NCBI GenBank assembly: GCA_039027435.1
Contig: JBCCKF010000002.1
Span: 186,001 to 250,000 of the forward strand
DNA: 64,000 bases
Reading direction: 5' to 3'
From: CALBPI01 sp039027435
Lineage (GTDB): Bacteria > Pseudomonadota > Gammaproteobacteria > Steroidobacterales > Woeseiaceae
Part shown: in pieces, positions 16,774 to 25,457 of the stretch
Position numbering within the stretch: the first letter of the stretch is position 1
How the letters are laid out: every line of letters starts with the position of its first letter
Translations under genes and position numbers: made by a program
The notes under the pieces: generated by a model
What the model was told of the DNA's origin: nothing
Databases searched by the model: none
Seen by the model: only the letters and a program-made list of their open reading frames with translations

Positions 16774-17157
16774 TTACATGAGCTGACTCTCGACCCAGAC
16801 ACACCATTGCTCCATGCCCATTCGGGCAGCAGCAAACGCTACGCCAATCCCCAACAAATCCATGGCGAAATCGAACGGGTCGCCAACACGGCCGGACTGC
16901 ATCGCGGTTTGAGCGAGCTCGGTCGCACCAGCGAACACCCCCATCCCCAGCGCGAGGCCGGTCCACGCCTGACGTTTCAAGATACCGGAAAACCAACCGG
17001 TCAGACCCGCAAACAAGATCACGTGCTGGAGCTTATCGACCGGAAAGGCCTGGGGCTGTGTCGGTCCGCTGGGAAGCAGGAGCAATACCAATGCCGTAGC
17101 GAGCAGGATCACCCCGGCGCTCGTCCAGAAGAGTGGCCAGCGCAGTTCGCGCCGCAT
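16774..17157 (-). CDS. VanZ-like family membrane protein
   Basis: A 127-residue protein with four hydrophobic helices and the VanZ-like signature: DKLQHVILFAGLTG, then GATELAQTAMQSGR and DPFDFAMDLLGIGV. VanZ relatives are small membrane proteins; the founding member gives low-level teicoplanin resistance, but most have no known role. I chose ATG at 17157, two bases after the lolA stop codon, because it gives a compact protein and fits translational coupling. A longer frame reaching 17235 lies wholly inside lolA. In E. coli the corresponding position between lolA and serS holds rarA. Confidence 0.82.
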   Translation of the reverse strand: MRRELRWPLFWTSAGVILLATALVLLLLPSGPTQPQAFPVDKLQHVILFAGLTGWFSGILKRQAWTGLALGMGVFAGATELAQTAMQSGRVGDPFDFAMDLLGIGVAFAAARMGMEQWCVWVESQLM

Positions 17158-17158
17158 C

Positions 17159-17890
17159 TTAACCGAAGCCGGCGACCGGCAGTGCGTCCGAAAGGTCCAC
17201 CTCGCCCGACGATGCGTCGTCACCGGCAGGGACACCGATCACATCGATACCTTCGGGTGGTTCGAATTCGAACAAACTGTCCTGCATCTCGATGTTGGTC
17301 TGCACGTTGTCGAATCGAATGACCGTGAGTTGACCCAGCGTATCAGTGATCTGCATTCCCGAAATCAGACCGCTCTCACTATCGAACCCGAAGCGGAGCG
17401 CCGAAAAATCACTGCTGTCTTCGGTGACGGCCATCTGCACCCACAATACGCCGTCGCGTTCAAAGGCCCCTTGAATCTCCAGGGTCTCGAGCACTTCACC
17501 GGTGCCGCTGAGAACCGCAGCCGGGGACTGCCCAAGAGCCTCGTCCTGTGCCGTGACACTGACCTGATCCAGATCGACGTCGTAGTTCCAAAGATTGGTA
17601 CCATCCGCGATCAGCCGTTGCTCGAATGGCCATTCGTACACCCAACGAAATCTGCCGGGTCGGTCGATATCCAGTGTTCCGGAATACTCATCCTCTAGCG
17701 CACCCTCAGCGTCGAACACGGTCTGCACGAACCGTCCGGTCAACGACCGTACCTCGGTGACGAACTGCTCCAATTGACGCTCGCCGCGCGCGTTGAGCGC
17801 CGCTGCCTCGTCCTGCCCCATCGACGGCAAGGCGGCAACGAACATCACCACAGCGAAAAACTGAATGCTTGCTCTTCTCATAGGGATCAT
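17159..17890 (-). CDS. lolA: Outer-membrane lipoprotein carrier protein LolA
   Basis: This is the periplasmic chaperone that takes lipoproteins from the LolCDE transporter to LolB at the outer membrane. A signal peptide (residues 1-25, ending PSMGQ) precedes the unclosed beta-barrel domain with SLTGRFVQTVFD, then LDIDRPGRFRWVYEWPFEQ and LIADGTNLWNYDVDLDQV. Length (243) is slightly above the usual 200 because of a C-terminal acidic extension. It lies 31 bp downstream of ftsK in the order known from E. coli. Starts at 17890 and 17881 are both possible. Confidence 0.93.
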   Translation of the reverse strand: MIPMRRASIQFFAVVMFVAALPSMGQDEAAALNARGERQLEQFVTEVRSLTGRFVQTVFDAEGALEDEYSGTLDIDRPGRFRWVYEWPFEQRLIADGTNLWNYDVDLDQVSVTAQDEALGQSPAAVLSGTGEVLETLEIQGAFERDGVLWVQMAVTEDSSDFSALRFGFDSESGLISGMQITDTLGQLTVIRFDNVQTNIEMQDSLFEFEPPEGIDVIGVPAGDDASSGEVDLSDALPVAGFG

Positions 17891-17921
17891 TCTCTACGCA
17901 GCAGCTGAACGCCGCCTGAAA

Positions 17922-20252
17922 TCAGTCCTTGGGGGGGGCGGGTGCGAGCACTTCCCGACTGCCATTGGACTCGAGCGGCCCCACAAGACCCGCCTCCTCC
18001 ATGGCCTCTACGATTCGCGCCGCGCGGTTGTAGCCGATCTTCAAACGACGCTGAACACCCGAAATTGACGCTTTGCGTGTCTCAAGCACAATCGCGACCG
18101 CCTGGTCGTAGAGCGCATCCTGCTCAGCATCGGCAGGCGCAGCGCCAGCAACGTCTGGCATACCCGGCACCGGCGTGGTCGGCCCGGTTAACACCTCATC
18201 GATGTAGGTCGGTTGGCTGCTGCTGCACAAATGCTTCACTACGGAATGCACTTCGCCATCAGAGACAAACGCGCCATGCACACGCTCCGGTAGGGAGGTG
18301 CCCGGCGGCAGATAGAGCATATCGCCATGCCCCAGCAGCATTTCTGCACCCTGCTGATCCAAAATCGTGCGCGAGTCTACCTTCGCCGACACCTGGAATG
18401 CGATACGCGCGGGCACATTCGCCTTGATCAGGCCTGTAATCACATCGACGCTTGGACGCTGCGTCGCCAGAATCATATGGATTCCCGACGCACGCGCCTT
18501 TTGCGCCAGCCGGGCAATCAACTCTTCCACCTTCTTGCCGACGATCATCATCATGTCGGCGAGCTCATCGATGATAACGACGATGAACGGCAGCGTGGTC
18601 AGGAGCGGCGCCTCGGGTGGCGGGCGGTCAGGGTCGATAAGGTCCGGTGGTTGCCACAGCGGGTCTTTGAGCGGCGCGCCCGCCTCCTCGGCCTCTTTCA
18701 CCTTGCGGTTGTAGCCACCAATGTTTCGAACGCCCAAAGCGGCCATCAGCTTGTAGCGGCGTTCCATCTCGGCCACACACCAGCGCAGCGCGTTGGCCGC
18801 TTCCTTCATGTCGGTCACGACGGGTGCCAACAGATGCGGGATACCTTCGTAGACACTGAGCTCCAGCATCTTCGGGTCGATCATGATGAGACGCACCTGA
18901 TCGGGCGTCGCCTTGTAAAGCAGGCTGAGCACCATCGCATTGATCGCGACCGACTTACCCGAGCCCGTGGTACCCGCGATCAACAAATGGGGCATACGTG
19001 CAAGATCGGCGATCTTGGAACTGCCGCCGATGTCCTTGCCGAGCGCTAGCGTCAACGGAGAGGCGGAGTCGTCATAGGCGCGCGAGCGCAGAATCTCGCC
19101 GAGTGTCACGAGCTCCCGCTTCTCATTCGGAATCTCAAGCCCAATGACCGAACGGCCAGGGATCACTTCGACGACTCGCACCGCGATCACCGACAACGAG
19201 CGTGCAAGGTCTTTGGCGAGGTTCGAAATCTGCGCCGATTTGACGCCCGGTGCAGGTTCCAGCTCGAAGCGCGTGATGATCGGGCCCGGCTGTACCGAGA
19301 CGACCTGCACATCGATCCCGAAGTCCTTGAGCTTGAGCTCGACCAGTCGCGACATCTTCTCGAGCGATTCCTCAGAATAGCCGCCTTCGACAGGCTGTGG
19401 GTCGTCCAACAAGGACAGTGCAGGCAACTCGCCGGGCGCTGGCTGCTCGAACAAACGGACCTGCCGCTCGTGCTCAGCACGCACGCTGGTCTCCTCGCGC
19501 TTGACGGTGGGCTCAATCCGCGGCTTAACCCGCTTGTCGGTCCGCTCGCGCGCCACGCGCAGCGTCTCTTTGCGCTGCTGCTGCACCTTGCGCCCGGCCG
19601 CCTTGTCCCGCCACTGATCCCGAAGGGTTTGAACATGATCAAGACCTGCGAGCACCCATGCGCCCAATCGGTCCATCACGGCGAGCCAAGAGACGCCGGT
19701 AAACACGGAGGCTGCTGCAAACCACGCCGCCAACAACAACAGGGTGGCACCCAGCGTGCCAGCAACCGATGACAGTCCATTGCCCACGGCATCACCCAGC
19801 GCACCGCCGCCCGTGCCCGGCAGAGAGGTCGCCGAGAAATAGAGCGTAGCTAATCCGCAGCTTGCGGCGAGTGTCGCGAGGAACCCACCAAAACGCAGCG
19901 CGAACACCCCTTTTTCCAATGGCTCCGGATTCTCTCGCTCCCGGTAGACCATCAAACCTGCCATCAAAACCATCACGGGGAATAGATACGCAGGTCGGCC
20001 AAACCAGAGATACGCTGAATCTGCGAAGTAGGCACCGGCGAACGATATGGCGTTGCGTACCTTTTCTCCGCTGCCGGCATGGCTGAATCCTGGATCGGCG
20101 GGATGGTAGGTATACAACGCGACGAACAAGACGATCGCGAGCATCCCAAGCAGATAGAGCGCGCCCTCCCGAAGCGAACGAGTCATGGAAGTCTTGACAC
20201 TCTTCACGCCTGAGACAGGCGCTGTACGGCTGGTGGTGCTGGATCGCGGCAT
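17922..20252 (-). CDS. ftsK: DNA translocase FtsK
   Basis: A 776-residue septal DNA pump that clears chromosome termini into daughter cells and activates XerCD at dif. The N-terminus has four to five transmembrane helices (about 27-190). A short basic/acidic linker follows (about 200-270, much shorter than in E. coli). The RecA-like motor has Walker A AGTTGSGKS and Walker B FIVVIIDELADMMM. The C-terminal winged-helix gamma domain (TRKASISGVQRRLKIGYNRAARIV) reads KOPS sequences. The gene ends with eight C residues near the stop (G8 on the plus strand at 17931-17938), which only affects the last codons. It is divergent from the FemAB-like gene and probably heads an operon with lolA, vanZ-like and serS. 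Confidence 0.97.
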   Translation of the reverse strand: MPRSSTTSRTAPVSGVKSVKTSMTRSLREGALYLLGMLAIVLFVALYTYHPADPGFSHAGSGEKVRNAISFAGAYFADSAYLWFGRPAYLFPVMVLMAGLMVYRERENPEPLEKGVFALRFGGFLATLAASCGLATLYFSATSLPGTGGGALGDAVGNGLSSVAGTLGATLLLLAAWFAAASVFTGVSWLAVMDRLGAWVLAGLDHVQTLRDQWRDKAAGRKVQQQRKETLRVARERTDKRVKPRIEPTVKREETSVRAEHERQVRLFEQPAPGELPALSLLDDPQPVEGGYSEESLEKMSRLVELKLKDFGIDVQVVSVQPGPIITRFELEPAPGVKSAQISNLAKDLARSLSVIAVRVVEVIPGRSVIGLEIPNEKRELVTLGEILRSRAYDDSASPLTLALGKDIGGSSKIADLARMPHLLIAGTTGSGKSVAINAMVLSLLYKATPDQVRLIMIDPKMLELSVYEGIPHLLAPVVTDMKEAANALRWCVAEMERRYKLMAALGVRNIGGYNRKVKEAEEAGAPLKDPLWQPPDLIDPDRPPPEAPLLTTLPFIVVIIDELADMMMIVGKKVEELIARLAQKARASGIHMILATQRPSVDVITGLIKANVPARIAFQVSAKVDSRTILDQQGAEMLLGHGDMLYLPPGTSLPERVHGAFVSDGEVHSVVKHLCSSSQPTYIDEVLTGPTTPVPGMPDVAGAAPADAEQDALYDQAVAIVLETRKASISGVQRRLKIGYNRAARIVEAMEEAGLVGPLESNGSREVLAPAPPKD

Positions 20253-20331
20253 TACAGTATCTTATTACAAACTTGCGTCGACGGGCGGCGACCTTCGCCT
20301 GCGCACGATTGCCCGCTAACATGGATGGGGT

Positions 20332-21495
20332 ATGACCGAAGCCAATCTGACCGCAACGATCCACTCGGCAATGGCCGACATTCCAGCCGATGAGTGGGAT
20401 AGCTTGCTGGCACCCGGACAACCTCACCTCAAGCACAGTTTCCTCAACACTGCCGAGACCTCCGGCAGCGTGAGCAATGAAACGGGTTGGCAACCCTGCC
20501 ACATCACGCTTCGGCAGAATGAAAGGCTTGTTGGGGCTATGCCGCTCTATCAGAAGGCGCACTCCTGGGGAGAGTTCATCTTCGACTGGAGCTGGGCACA
20601 GGCATATCAAAGAGCGGGGTTGCCGTACTACCCCAAGCTCATTAGCGCCTCACCATTTACACCAGCAACGTCGCAGAAGTTGCTGCTTGCCTCCGACGCC
20701 GGCGTCGGCATCCAGGATGCGTTGTTGCAAGTCGCGATTGGCTTCGCAAAGGAACACCAGTTTTCCTCCCTGCACCTGCAGTTCCTTCCGAAAGACGAGC
20801 GCACGATGACGCGCGAGTCTGGCTTGCTGTTGCGCAAGGACTGTCAATTCCACTGGTTCAATCGCGACTATCGGGACTTCAGTGATTTTCTTGCGACGTT
20901 CAGCAGCAAGAAGCGAAAGAACGTCAACCGTGAACGCAGACGGGTACGCGAGGCTGGCATCGAGCATCGTATCCTCTGCGGCGACGCATTAACCGAGTCC
21001 GTAATGCGCGATGCATGGCGCCTTTGCAGTTACACGTTTTTTGCCAGAGGTCATGAGCCCTATTTGAATCTGGATTTCTTTTTGGCATTGATGCAAGAAC
21101 CCGATTCTCCATTGGTCGTGGTGCTCGCCGAACATGCTGGCGCTCCGGTTGCCGCAGCCATTTTGTTGCGCGGCGAAGACGTCTTGTTGGGCCGATACTG
21201 GGGCAGCGAGAAGGACTACCACAGCCTGCACTTCGAGACCTGTTACTACCAGGGTATCGACTATTGCATCGCTGAAGGTATCCAACGCTACGAGCCCGGT
21301 ACGCAGGGCGAGCACAAAATCGCACGCGGGTTTGTACCGGCGGAGACGGGCTCAGCCCACTGGCTGGCGGAACCGGCATTTGCAGACGCGATTGCTGACT
21401 ACCTTTCGCGAGAGTCCGAAGGTGTCGACGCCTATATGGACGGCATTACGCAGCGTGTGCCTTATCGACAAGACGATGGAGACGCATCGTCGTGA
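20332..21495 (+). CDS. FemAB-like (PF04339/DUF482) GNAT-fold protein
   Basis: A 387-residue protein of the peptidoglycan biosynthesis/recognition family related to FemAB/FemX. Family hallmarks are HSFLNTAETSGSVSNETGW at the N-terminus, then ELGAMPLYQKAHSWGEF-like text and the YYPKLISASPFTPATSQKLL block. A second GNAT-like half contains FSSKKRKNVNRERRRV, and the end block reads EPGTQGEHKIARGF. FemAB/FemX enzymes use aminoacyl-tRNA to add amino acids to peptidoglycan precursors; members of this branch are biochemically uncharacterised. Its stop overlaps the GTG start of aat by 4 bp, so the two should be translationally coupled, which is notable because Aat also uses aminoacyl-tRNA. Cytoplasmic: no signal peptide or membrane helix is seen. 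Confidence 0.88.
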   Translation: MTEANLTATIHSAMADIPADEWDSLLAPGQPHLKHSFLNTAETSGSVSNETGWQPCHITLRQNERLVGAMPLYQKAHSWGEFIFDWSWAQAYQRAGLPYYPKLISASPFTPATSQKLLLASDAGVGIQDALLQVAIGFAKEHQFSSLHLQFLPKDERTMTRESGLLLRKDCQFHWFNRDYRDFSDFLATFSSKKRKNVNRERRRVREAGIEHRILCGDALTESVMRDAWRLCSYTFFARGHEPYLNLDFFLALMQEPDSPLVVVLAEHAGAPVAAAILLRGEDVLLGRYWGSEKDYHSLHFETCYYQGIDYCIAEGIQRYEPGTQGEHKIARGFVPAETGSAHWLAEPAFADAIADYLSRESEGVDAYMDGITQRVPYRQDDGDASS

Positions 21496-22208
21496 CGCTC
21501 TATTGGCTAGGCACAGAGGAGGCAACCGACTTCCCACCGGTTCGTCAGGCGTTACGCGACCCCAACGGTCTGCTTGCCGCCGGCGGCGATCTCTCGCCGA
21601 GGCGTCTTTTGTCGGGTTACCAGACGGGTGTGTTTCCCTGGTATAGCTCGGGTCAGCCGATTCTCTGGTGGAGCCCGGATCCACGCACCGTTCTGATACC
21701 CGACCGCTTCCATCTGAGCAGAAGTCTGAAAAAGTCCATTCGCCGACACGCTTGGCGGATCTCGGTGAACGCCGCTTTTGAGGCGGTGGTTATCGGGTGC
21801 GCTGAGCCGCGCGCCAGTGAATCAGAAACCTGGATCACCGAGGACATGCGCGAGGCCTACTGCCGCTTACACAAGCTCGGCTGGGCACACTCTGTCGAGG
21901 TCTGGATCGGAGACGATCTCGTCGGTGGCATCTATGGTGTTGCGATCGATCGTCTGTTCTGTGGCGAATCGATGTTCATGCGTCGAACCAACGCATCCAA
22001 GATCGCTTTATTCGCGCTCTGCCGATTGTTGTCGGAAGCGGGCTTTGCAATGCTCGATTGCCAGATGCATACCCCACATCTGGAGTCACTGGGGGCCCGG
22101 GAAATCCCTCGTGATGACTACCTTGAAGGCCTACTCAAATTCGCGTCCAACTTGAAAGTTTGGCGTCCCGCCCACACTTCGATGATGGCGAGCGATCTGC
22201 TGGCGTAG
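21492..22208 (+). CDS. aat: Leucyl/phenylalanyl-tRNA-protein transferase
   Basis: A 238-residue enzyme that transfers Leu or Phe from tRNA onto N-terminal Lys or Arg, creating primary N-degrons recognised by ClpS. The family blocks are complete: FPPVRQALRDPNGLLAAGG, GVFPWYSSGQPILWWSPDPR and LYGVAIDRLFCGESMFM-like text (here GIYGVAIDRLFCGESMF). The C-terminal LDCQMHTPHLESLGAREIPR block is also present. The GTG start overlaps the FemAB-like gene. With clpS and clpA just beyond infA, the effector arm of the N-degron pathway is clustered, as in E. coli. Confidence 0.96.
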   Translation: MTLYWLGTEEATDFPPVRQALRDPNGLLAAGGDLSPRRLLSGYQTGVFPWYSSGQPILWWSPDPRTVLIPDRFHLSRSLKKSIRRHAWRISVNAAFEAVVIGCAEPRASESETWITEDMREAYCRLHKLGWAHSVEVWIGDDLVGGIYGVAIDRLFCGESMFMRRTNASKIALFALCRLLSEAGFAMLDCQMHTPHLESLGAREIPRDDYLEGLLKFASNLKVWRPAHTSMMASDLLA

Positions 22209-22290
22209 CCGAACAATCGCGACGCCGATCATTGCAATTGGCAACGGCATTGCCGACAATGCCGCGGCCTGTCAACCAGAGGACGAGTTT

Positions 22291-22509
22291 TTGGCGAAAG
22301 AAGAAGCCATCCAAATGGAAGGTGTGGTTACCGACACACTGCCCAACACAACGTTTCGAGTCGAACTCGAAAACGGACACAATGTCACCGCACATATCTC
22401 CGGCAAAATGCGCAAGCACTACATCCGGATTCTCACCGGTGACAAGGTCACTGTTGAACTGACCCCTTACGACCTCACCAAAGGTCGCATCGTTTATCGG
22501 GGTCGATAG
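22291..22509 (+). CDS. infA: Translation initiation factor IF-1
   Basis: A 72-residue S1/OB-fold protein that occupies the ribosomal A site during initiation. The sequence is nearly invariant across gammaproteobacteria (AIQMEGVVTDTLPNTTFRVE, then HISGKMRKHYIRIL and LTPYDLTKGRIVYR). The start is TTG at 22291, preceded by GAGGA seven nt upstream. A rare start codon on an initiation-factor gene could allow feedback by IF levels, as known for infC with AUU; that link is inference. It lies 82 bp after aat. Confidence 0.97.
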   Translation: MAKEEAIQMEGVVTDTLPNTTFRVELENGHNVTAHISGKMRKHYIRILTGDKVTVELTPYDLTKGRIVYRGR

Positions 22510-22521
22510 CCCAATTACCGA

Positions 22522-24807
22522 TCAGCCCTCATCATCTTCGGGGCTGATCAATTCCAGCTTCGGCGTATTCGGTTCGCATTGCAGCGACAGCTCTCCGTCA
22601 ACCACGCTCACCCTGACGTGGCCACCTTCAGCAAGATCTCCGAACAACAGATCATCCGCCAAAGCGCGTTTGATGTGTTTCTGGATGATTCTCGCCATTG
22701 GTCGAGCGCCCATCGCCTTGTCGTAACCGCGATCAGCGATCCAGTCGCGCGCGGCATCATCGAGCTCCAGCGTCACGTTGCTGCTGAGTAAGCGACCCTC
22801 CAGCTCAACAACCAGCTTATCGACGACTCGAGCAATCGAGTGCGCATCAAGCGGTGCAAACTGGATAATCGAATCGAGACGATTTCGGAACTCCGGCGAG
22901 AACGTCTTGCGAATGACTTCCATGCCGTCGGTCGAGTGGTCCTGCTGAGTAAAGCCAATCGATGCACGGCTCATTTCCTGCGCACCTGAGTTGGTAGTCA
23001 TAACCAGCACCACGTTGCGGAAATCTGCCTTGCGACCATTGTTGTCGGTGAGCGTTCCGTGATCCATAACCTGCAGCAGCAGATTGAAGACTTCCGGGTG
23101 CGCCTTCTCGATCTCATCGAGCAGCACGACCGCATGTGGATTCTTCGAGACCGCCTCGGTCAGCAAACCACCCTGGTCGTAACCCACATACCCAGGGGGC
23201 GCACCGATCAGGCGCGAAACCGTATGCCGCTCCATGTACTCAGACATATCGAAACGTAGCAACTCAATGCCGAGACTCTTCGCTAGCTGACGCGTGACTT
23301 CGGTTTTGCCGACGCCCGTCGGACCCGCAAACAGGAAGGAGCCTACCGGCTTCTCCTCGTCGTTGAGGCCTGACCGCGCCATCTTGATTGCCGACGACAA
23401 TGCCTCGATCGCCGAATCCTGACCGAAGATCACCATCTTGAGATCACGCTCGAGATTCTTCAGGGTCTTACGGTCGGAGGCAGAGACACTGGCAGCGGGA
23501 ATCCGCGCCATGCGTGCCACGATGTTCTGAATCGCTTCCACCGTCACCGACTCGGGCCGTTCAGCCTCCGGCTGCAGTCGCAAATTCGCGCCCGCCTCAT
23601 CGATCACATCGATTGCCTTGTCCGGAAGATGTCGGTCATTGATATGGCGGGCAGACAATTCCGCCGCGGCTTGCAACGCATCGGCCTCGTAACGAATACC
23701 GTGGTGCTCCTCGAACCGGCTTTGTAAGCCCGTGAGAATCTGTACAGTCTCCGGCACGCTGGGCTCTGGAATATCGATCTTCTGGAAACGCCTCGCGAGC
23801 GCATGATCCTTCTCGAAAATCCCGCGATATTCCTGGTAGGTGGTCGAACCGATGCAACGCAATCGCCCATTGGCAAGGACCGGCTTGATCAGGTTGGAAG
23901 CATCCATGACGCCGCCAGACGCAGCGCCGGCACCGATAATCGTATGGATCTCATCGATGAACAGCACAGCCTGCGGCTGCTTGGCCAGCTCCTTAACGAC
24001 GCCTTTCAGCCGTTTTTCAAAATCGCCGCGGTATTTGGTCCCGGCGACCAGAGCGCCCATATCCAGCGAGTAGATCGTCGCACCGAGCAGCACCTCGGGC
24101 ACTTTCTCTTCCACGATCAGGCGCGCCAATCCTTCAGCAATTGCCGTCTTGCCCACGCCGGCCTCGCCAACGTAAAGCGGGTTGTTCTTGCGCCGTCTGC
24201 ACAGAATCTCGATAGTGCGTTCGACCTCGAGCGTGCGGCCAATGAGCGGATCGATATTGCCCGCCTCGGCCTCCTCATTGAGGTTGGTGGCAAACTCTAC
24301 AAGCGGCGATTTAGAAGACTCGCCGCCCTCTTCGCCACCACTAACTTGAGGCTCGTCGTCGGACTCGAACTGCTCGACCGCGCTGCGCCCGTGCGAGATG
24401 TAGTTGACGACATCCAGGCGTGTGACGTCTTGCAGGTTTAACAGGTAAACCGCCTGCGATTGCTTCTCACTGAAGATCGCCACCAGCACATTGACACCGG
24501 TGACCTCAGGCTTATTGCTGGACTGCACGTGGAATACGGCGCGTTGCAACACCCTTTGGAACCCTAGTGTCGGCTGGACGTCCTGTTCCGACTCTACCTC
24601 GAGAATCGGTGTGGTCTGATCGATCACCTCGATTAGCTCGCGCCTCAAGCGCTCGGGGTCACCATTGACCGCGCGAAGCACTTCGTGCACTTCGGGGATA
24701 TCTAGAATCGCAAGCAACAGGTGCTCGACCGTCATGAACTCATGGCGCCGATCGCGCGCGGCCTGAAACGCTTCGTTCAGGCAGTATTCCAATTCACTGT
24801 TTAACAT
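22522..24807 (-). CDS. clpA: ATP-dependent Clp protease ATP-binding subunit ClpA
   Basis: A 761-residue AAA+ unfoldase that feeds substrates into ClpP. Domain order: the N-terminal Clp_N repeat domain (1-140) that binds ClpS, an acidic linker, AAA module 1 with Walker A GEAGVGKTAIAEGL, and AAA module 2 with FAGPTGVGKTEVTRQLAKSL and VVLLDEIEKAHPEVFN. The D2-small domain follows. The ClpP-docking loop region near IGF should be in module 2 (ASIGFTQQD). Length is normal. It lies 27 bp after clpS and converges on infA with 12 bp between stops. Confidence 0.97.
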   Translation of the reverse strand: MLNSELEYCLNEAFQAARDRRHEFMTVEHLLLAILDIPEVHEVLRAVNGDPERLRRELIEVIDQTTPILEVESEQDVQPTLGFQRVLQRAVFHVQSSNKPEVTGVNVLVAIFSEKQSQAVYLLNLQDVTRLDVVNYISHGRSAVEQFESDDEPQVSGGEEGGESSKSPLVEFATNLNEEAEAGNIDPLIGRTLEVERTIEILCRRRKNNPLYVGEAGVGKTAIAEGLARLIVEEKVPEVLLGATIYSLDMGALVAGTKYRGDFEKRLKGVVKELAKQPQAVLFIDEIHTIIGAGAASGGVMDASNLIKPVLANGRLRCIGSTTYQEYRGIFEKDHALARRFQKIDIPEPSVPETVQILTGLQSRFEEHHGIRYEADALQAAAELSARHINDRHLPDKAIDVIDEAGANLRLQPEAERPESVTVEAIQNIVARMARIPAASVSASDRKTLKNLERDLKMVIFGQDSAIEALSSAIKMARSGLNDEEKPVGSFLFAGPTGVGKTEVTRQLAKSLGIELLRFDMSEYMERHTVSRLIGAPPGYVGYDQGGLLTEAVSKNPHAVVLLDEIEKAHPEVFNLLLQVMDHGTLTDNNGRKADFRNVVLVMTTNSGAQEMSRASIGFTQQDHSTDGMEVIRKTFSPEFRNRLDSIIQFAPLDAHSIARVVDKLVVELEGRLLSSNVTLELDDAARDWIADRGYDKAMGARPMARIIQKHIKRALADDLLFGDLAEGGHVRVSVVDGELSLQCEPNTPKLELISPEDDEG

Positions 24808-24834
24808 AAATATGCTTCCTTTCCGCGCGACGGA

Positions 24835-25170
24835 TTAGTCCTGTTCCATCGTACAAAGCAACGGGTGTTGCTGTTCTTCGGCTGCCTGGCTGACCTGCGC
24901 CACCTTGGTTTCAGCAACGTCGTAGGTGTAAACGCCGCAAACGCCCTTACCCTTCGTGTGCACCTCCAGCATGATGCGGGTGGCGAGTGAGCGGTCATGA
25001 CTGAAGACCTGCTCAAGAATCTGTACGACAAACTCCATCGGCGTGTAGTCGTCGTTTAGCAGCACCACACGGTACATAGGCGGCTTCTTGAGCTTCGGAC
25101 GAGCCTCCTCAAGAACGGTGCCGGCATCACCGATGGTGGGTGCGTTTGGGTCCTGATCGTGCTCGGACAT
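24835..25170 (-). CDS. clpS: ATP-dependent Clp protease adaptor ClpS
   Basis: A 111-residue N-recognin that binds destabilising N-terminal residues (Leu, Phe, Tyr, Trp) and hands the proteins to ClpAP. The core motif PPMYRVVLLNDDYTPMEFVV is intact, including the Asn-Asp pair that reads the N-terminal amine. The VHTKGKGVCGVYTYDVAETK block with the pocket residues is also present. The N-terminal 25 residues are flexible and acidic. It is the first gene of the clpS-clpA operon and works with the nearby aat. Confidence 0.96.
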   Translation of the reverse strand: MSEHDQDPNAPTIGDAGTVLEEARPKLKKPPMYRVVLLNDDYTPMEFVVQILEQVFSHDRSLATRIMLEVHTKGKGVCGVYTYDVAETKVAQVSQAAEEQQHPLLCTMEQD

Positions 25171-25322
25171 GGGTCTCCACCTGCTGACAGGTCATTACTA
25201 CCACGATTTCGGCGCCAGTGTCTGCGCCGGATGCAGCGTCAAATATGGGGACGCTTCGCAAGCGAACAAGGGCCGGGGAACCCGGCAGGCTGGCAGCACT
25301 CTAACAGGCCGTTGGATAGTGC

Positions 25323-25352
25323 TTGTCGGTGCCGATACCACTACCGTATGAT
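25323..25352 (+). promoter_or_regulatory. Putative sigma-70 promoter of the type II secretion operon
   Basis: TTGTCG at 25323-25328 and TATGAT at 25347-25352 are 18 bp apart and lie about 105 bp before gspC. The leader then contains a 7-bp hairpin with a GCTT loop (25366-25383). The rest of the 25171-25457 gap, divergent between clpS and gspC, shows no other gene. Confidence 0.4.
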
Positions 25353-25457
25353 GCAGGGCCTCACCCGTGACCGCTTGGTCACGAGCAAGCGCCGGTTTTT
25401 TAACAAAAAAGAGCGATTTGTGAACTCAGCTTTCGTAGACATTCCGCGGTGTCATTC

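Noticed and set aside
17931..17938. Eight-G tract at the end of ftsK as a phase-variation switch
   Set aside because: Slippage would change only the last few codons of a conserved gene, so no switching function is likely.
18327..19049. A 240-codon plus-strand frame opposite ftsK
   Set aside because: It is antisense to conserved FtsK motor sequence, has no ribosome site, and arises from GC-rich codon structure.
22519..22548. Inverted repeat at the infA/clpA junction as a terminator
   Set aside because: The arms lie mostly in clpA coding sequence and no T run follows on either strand.
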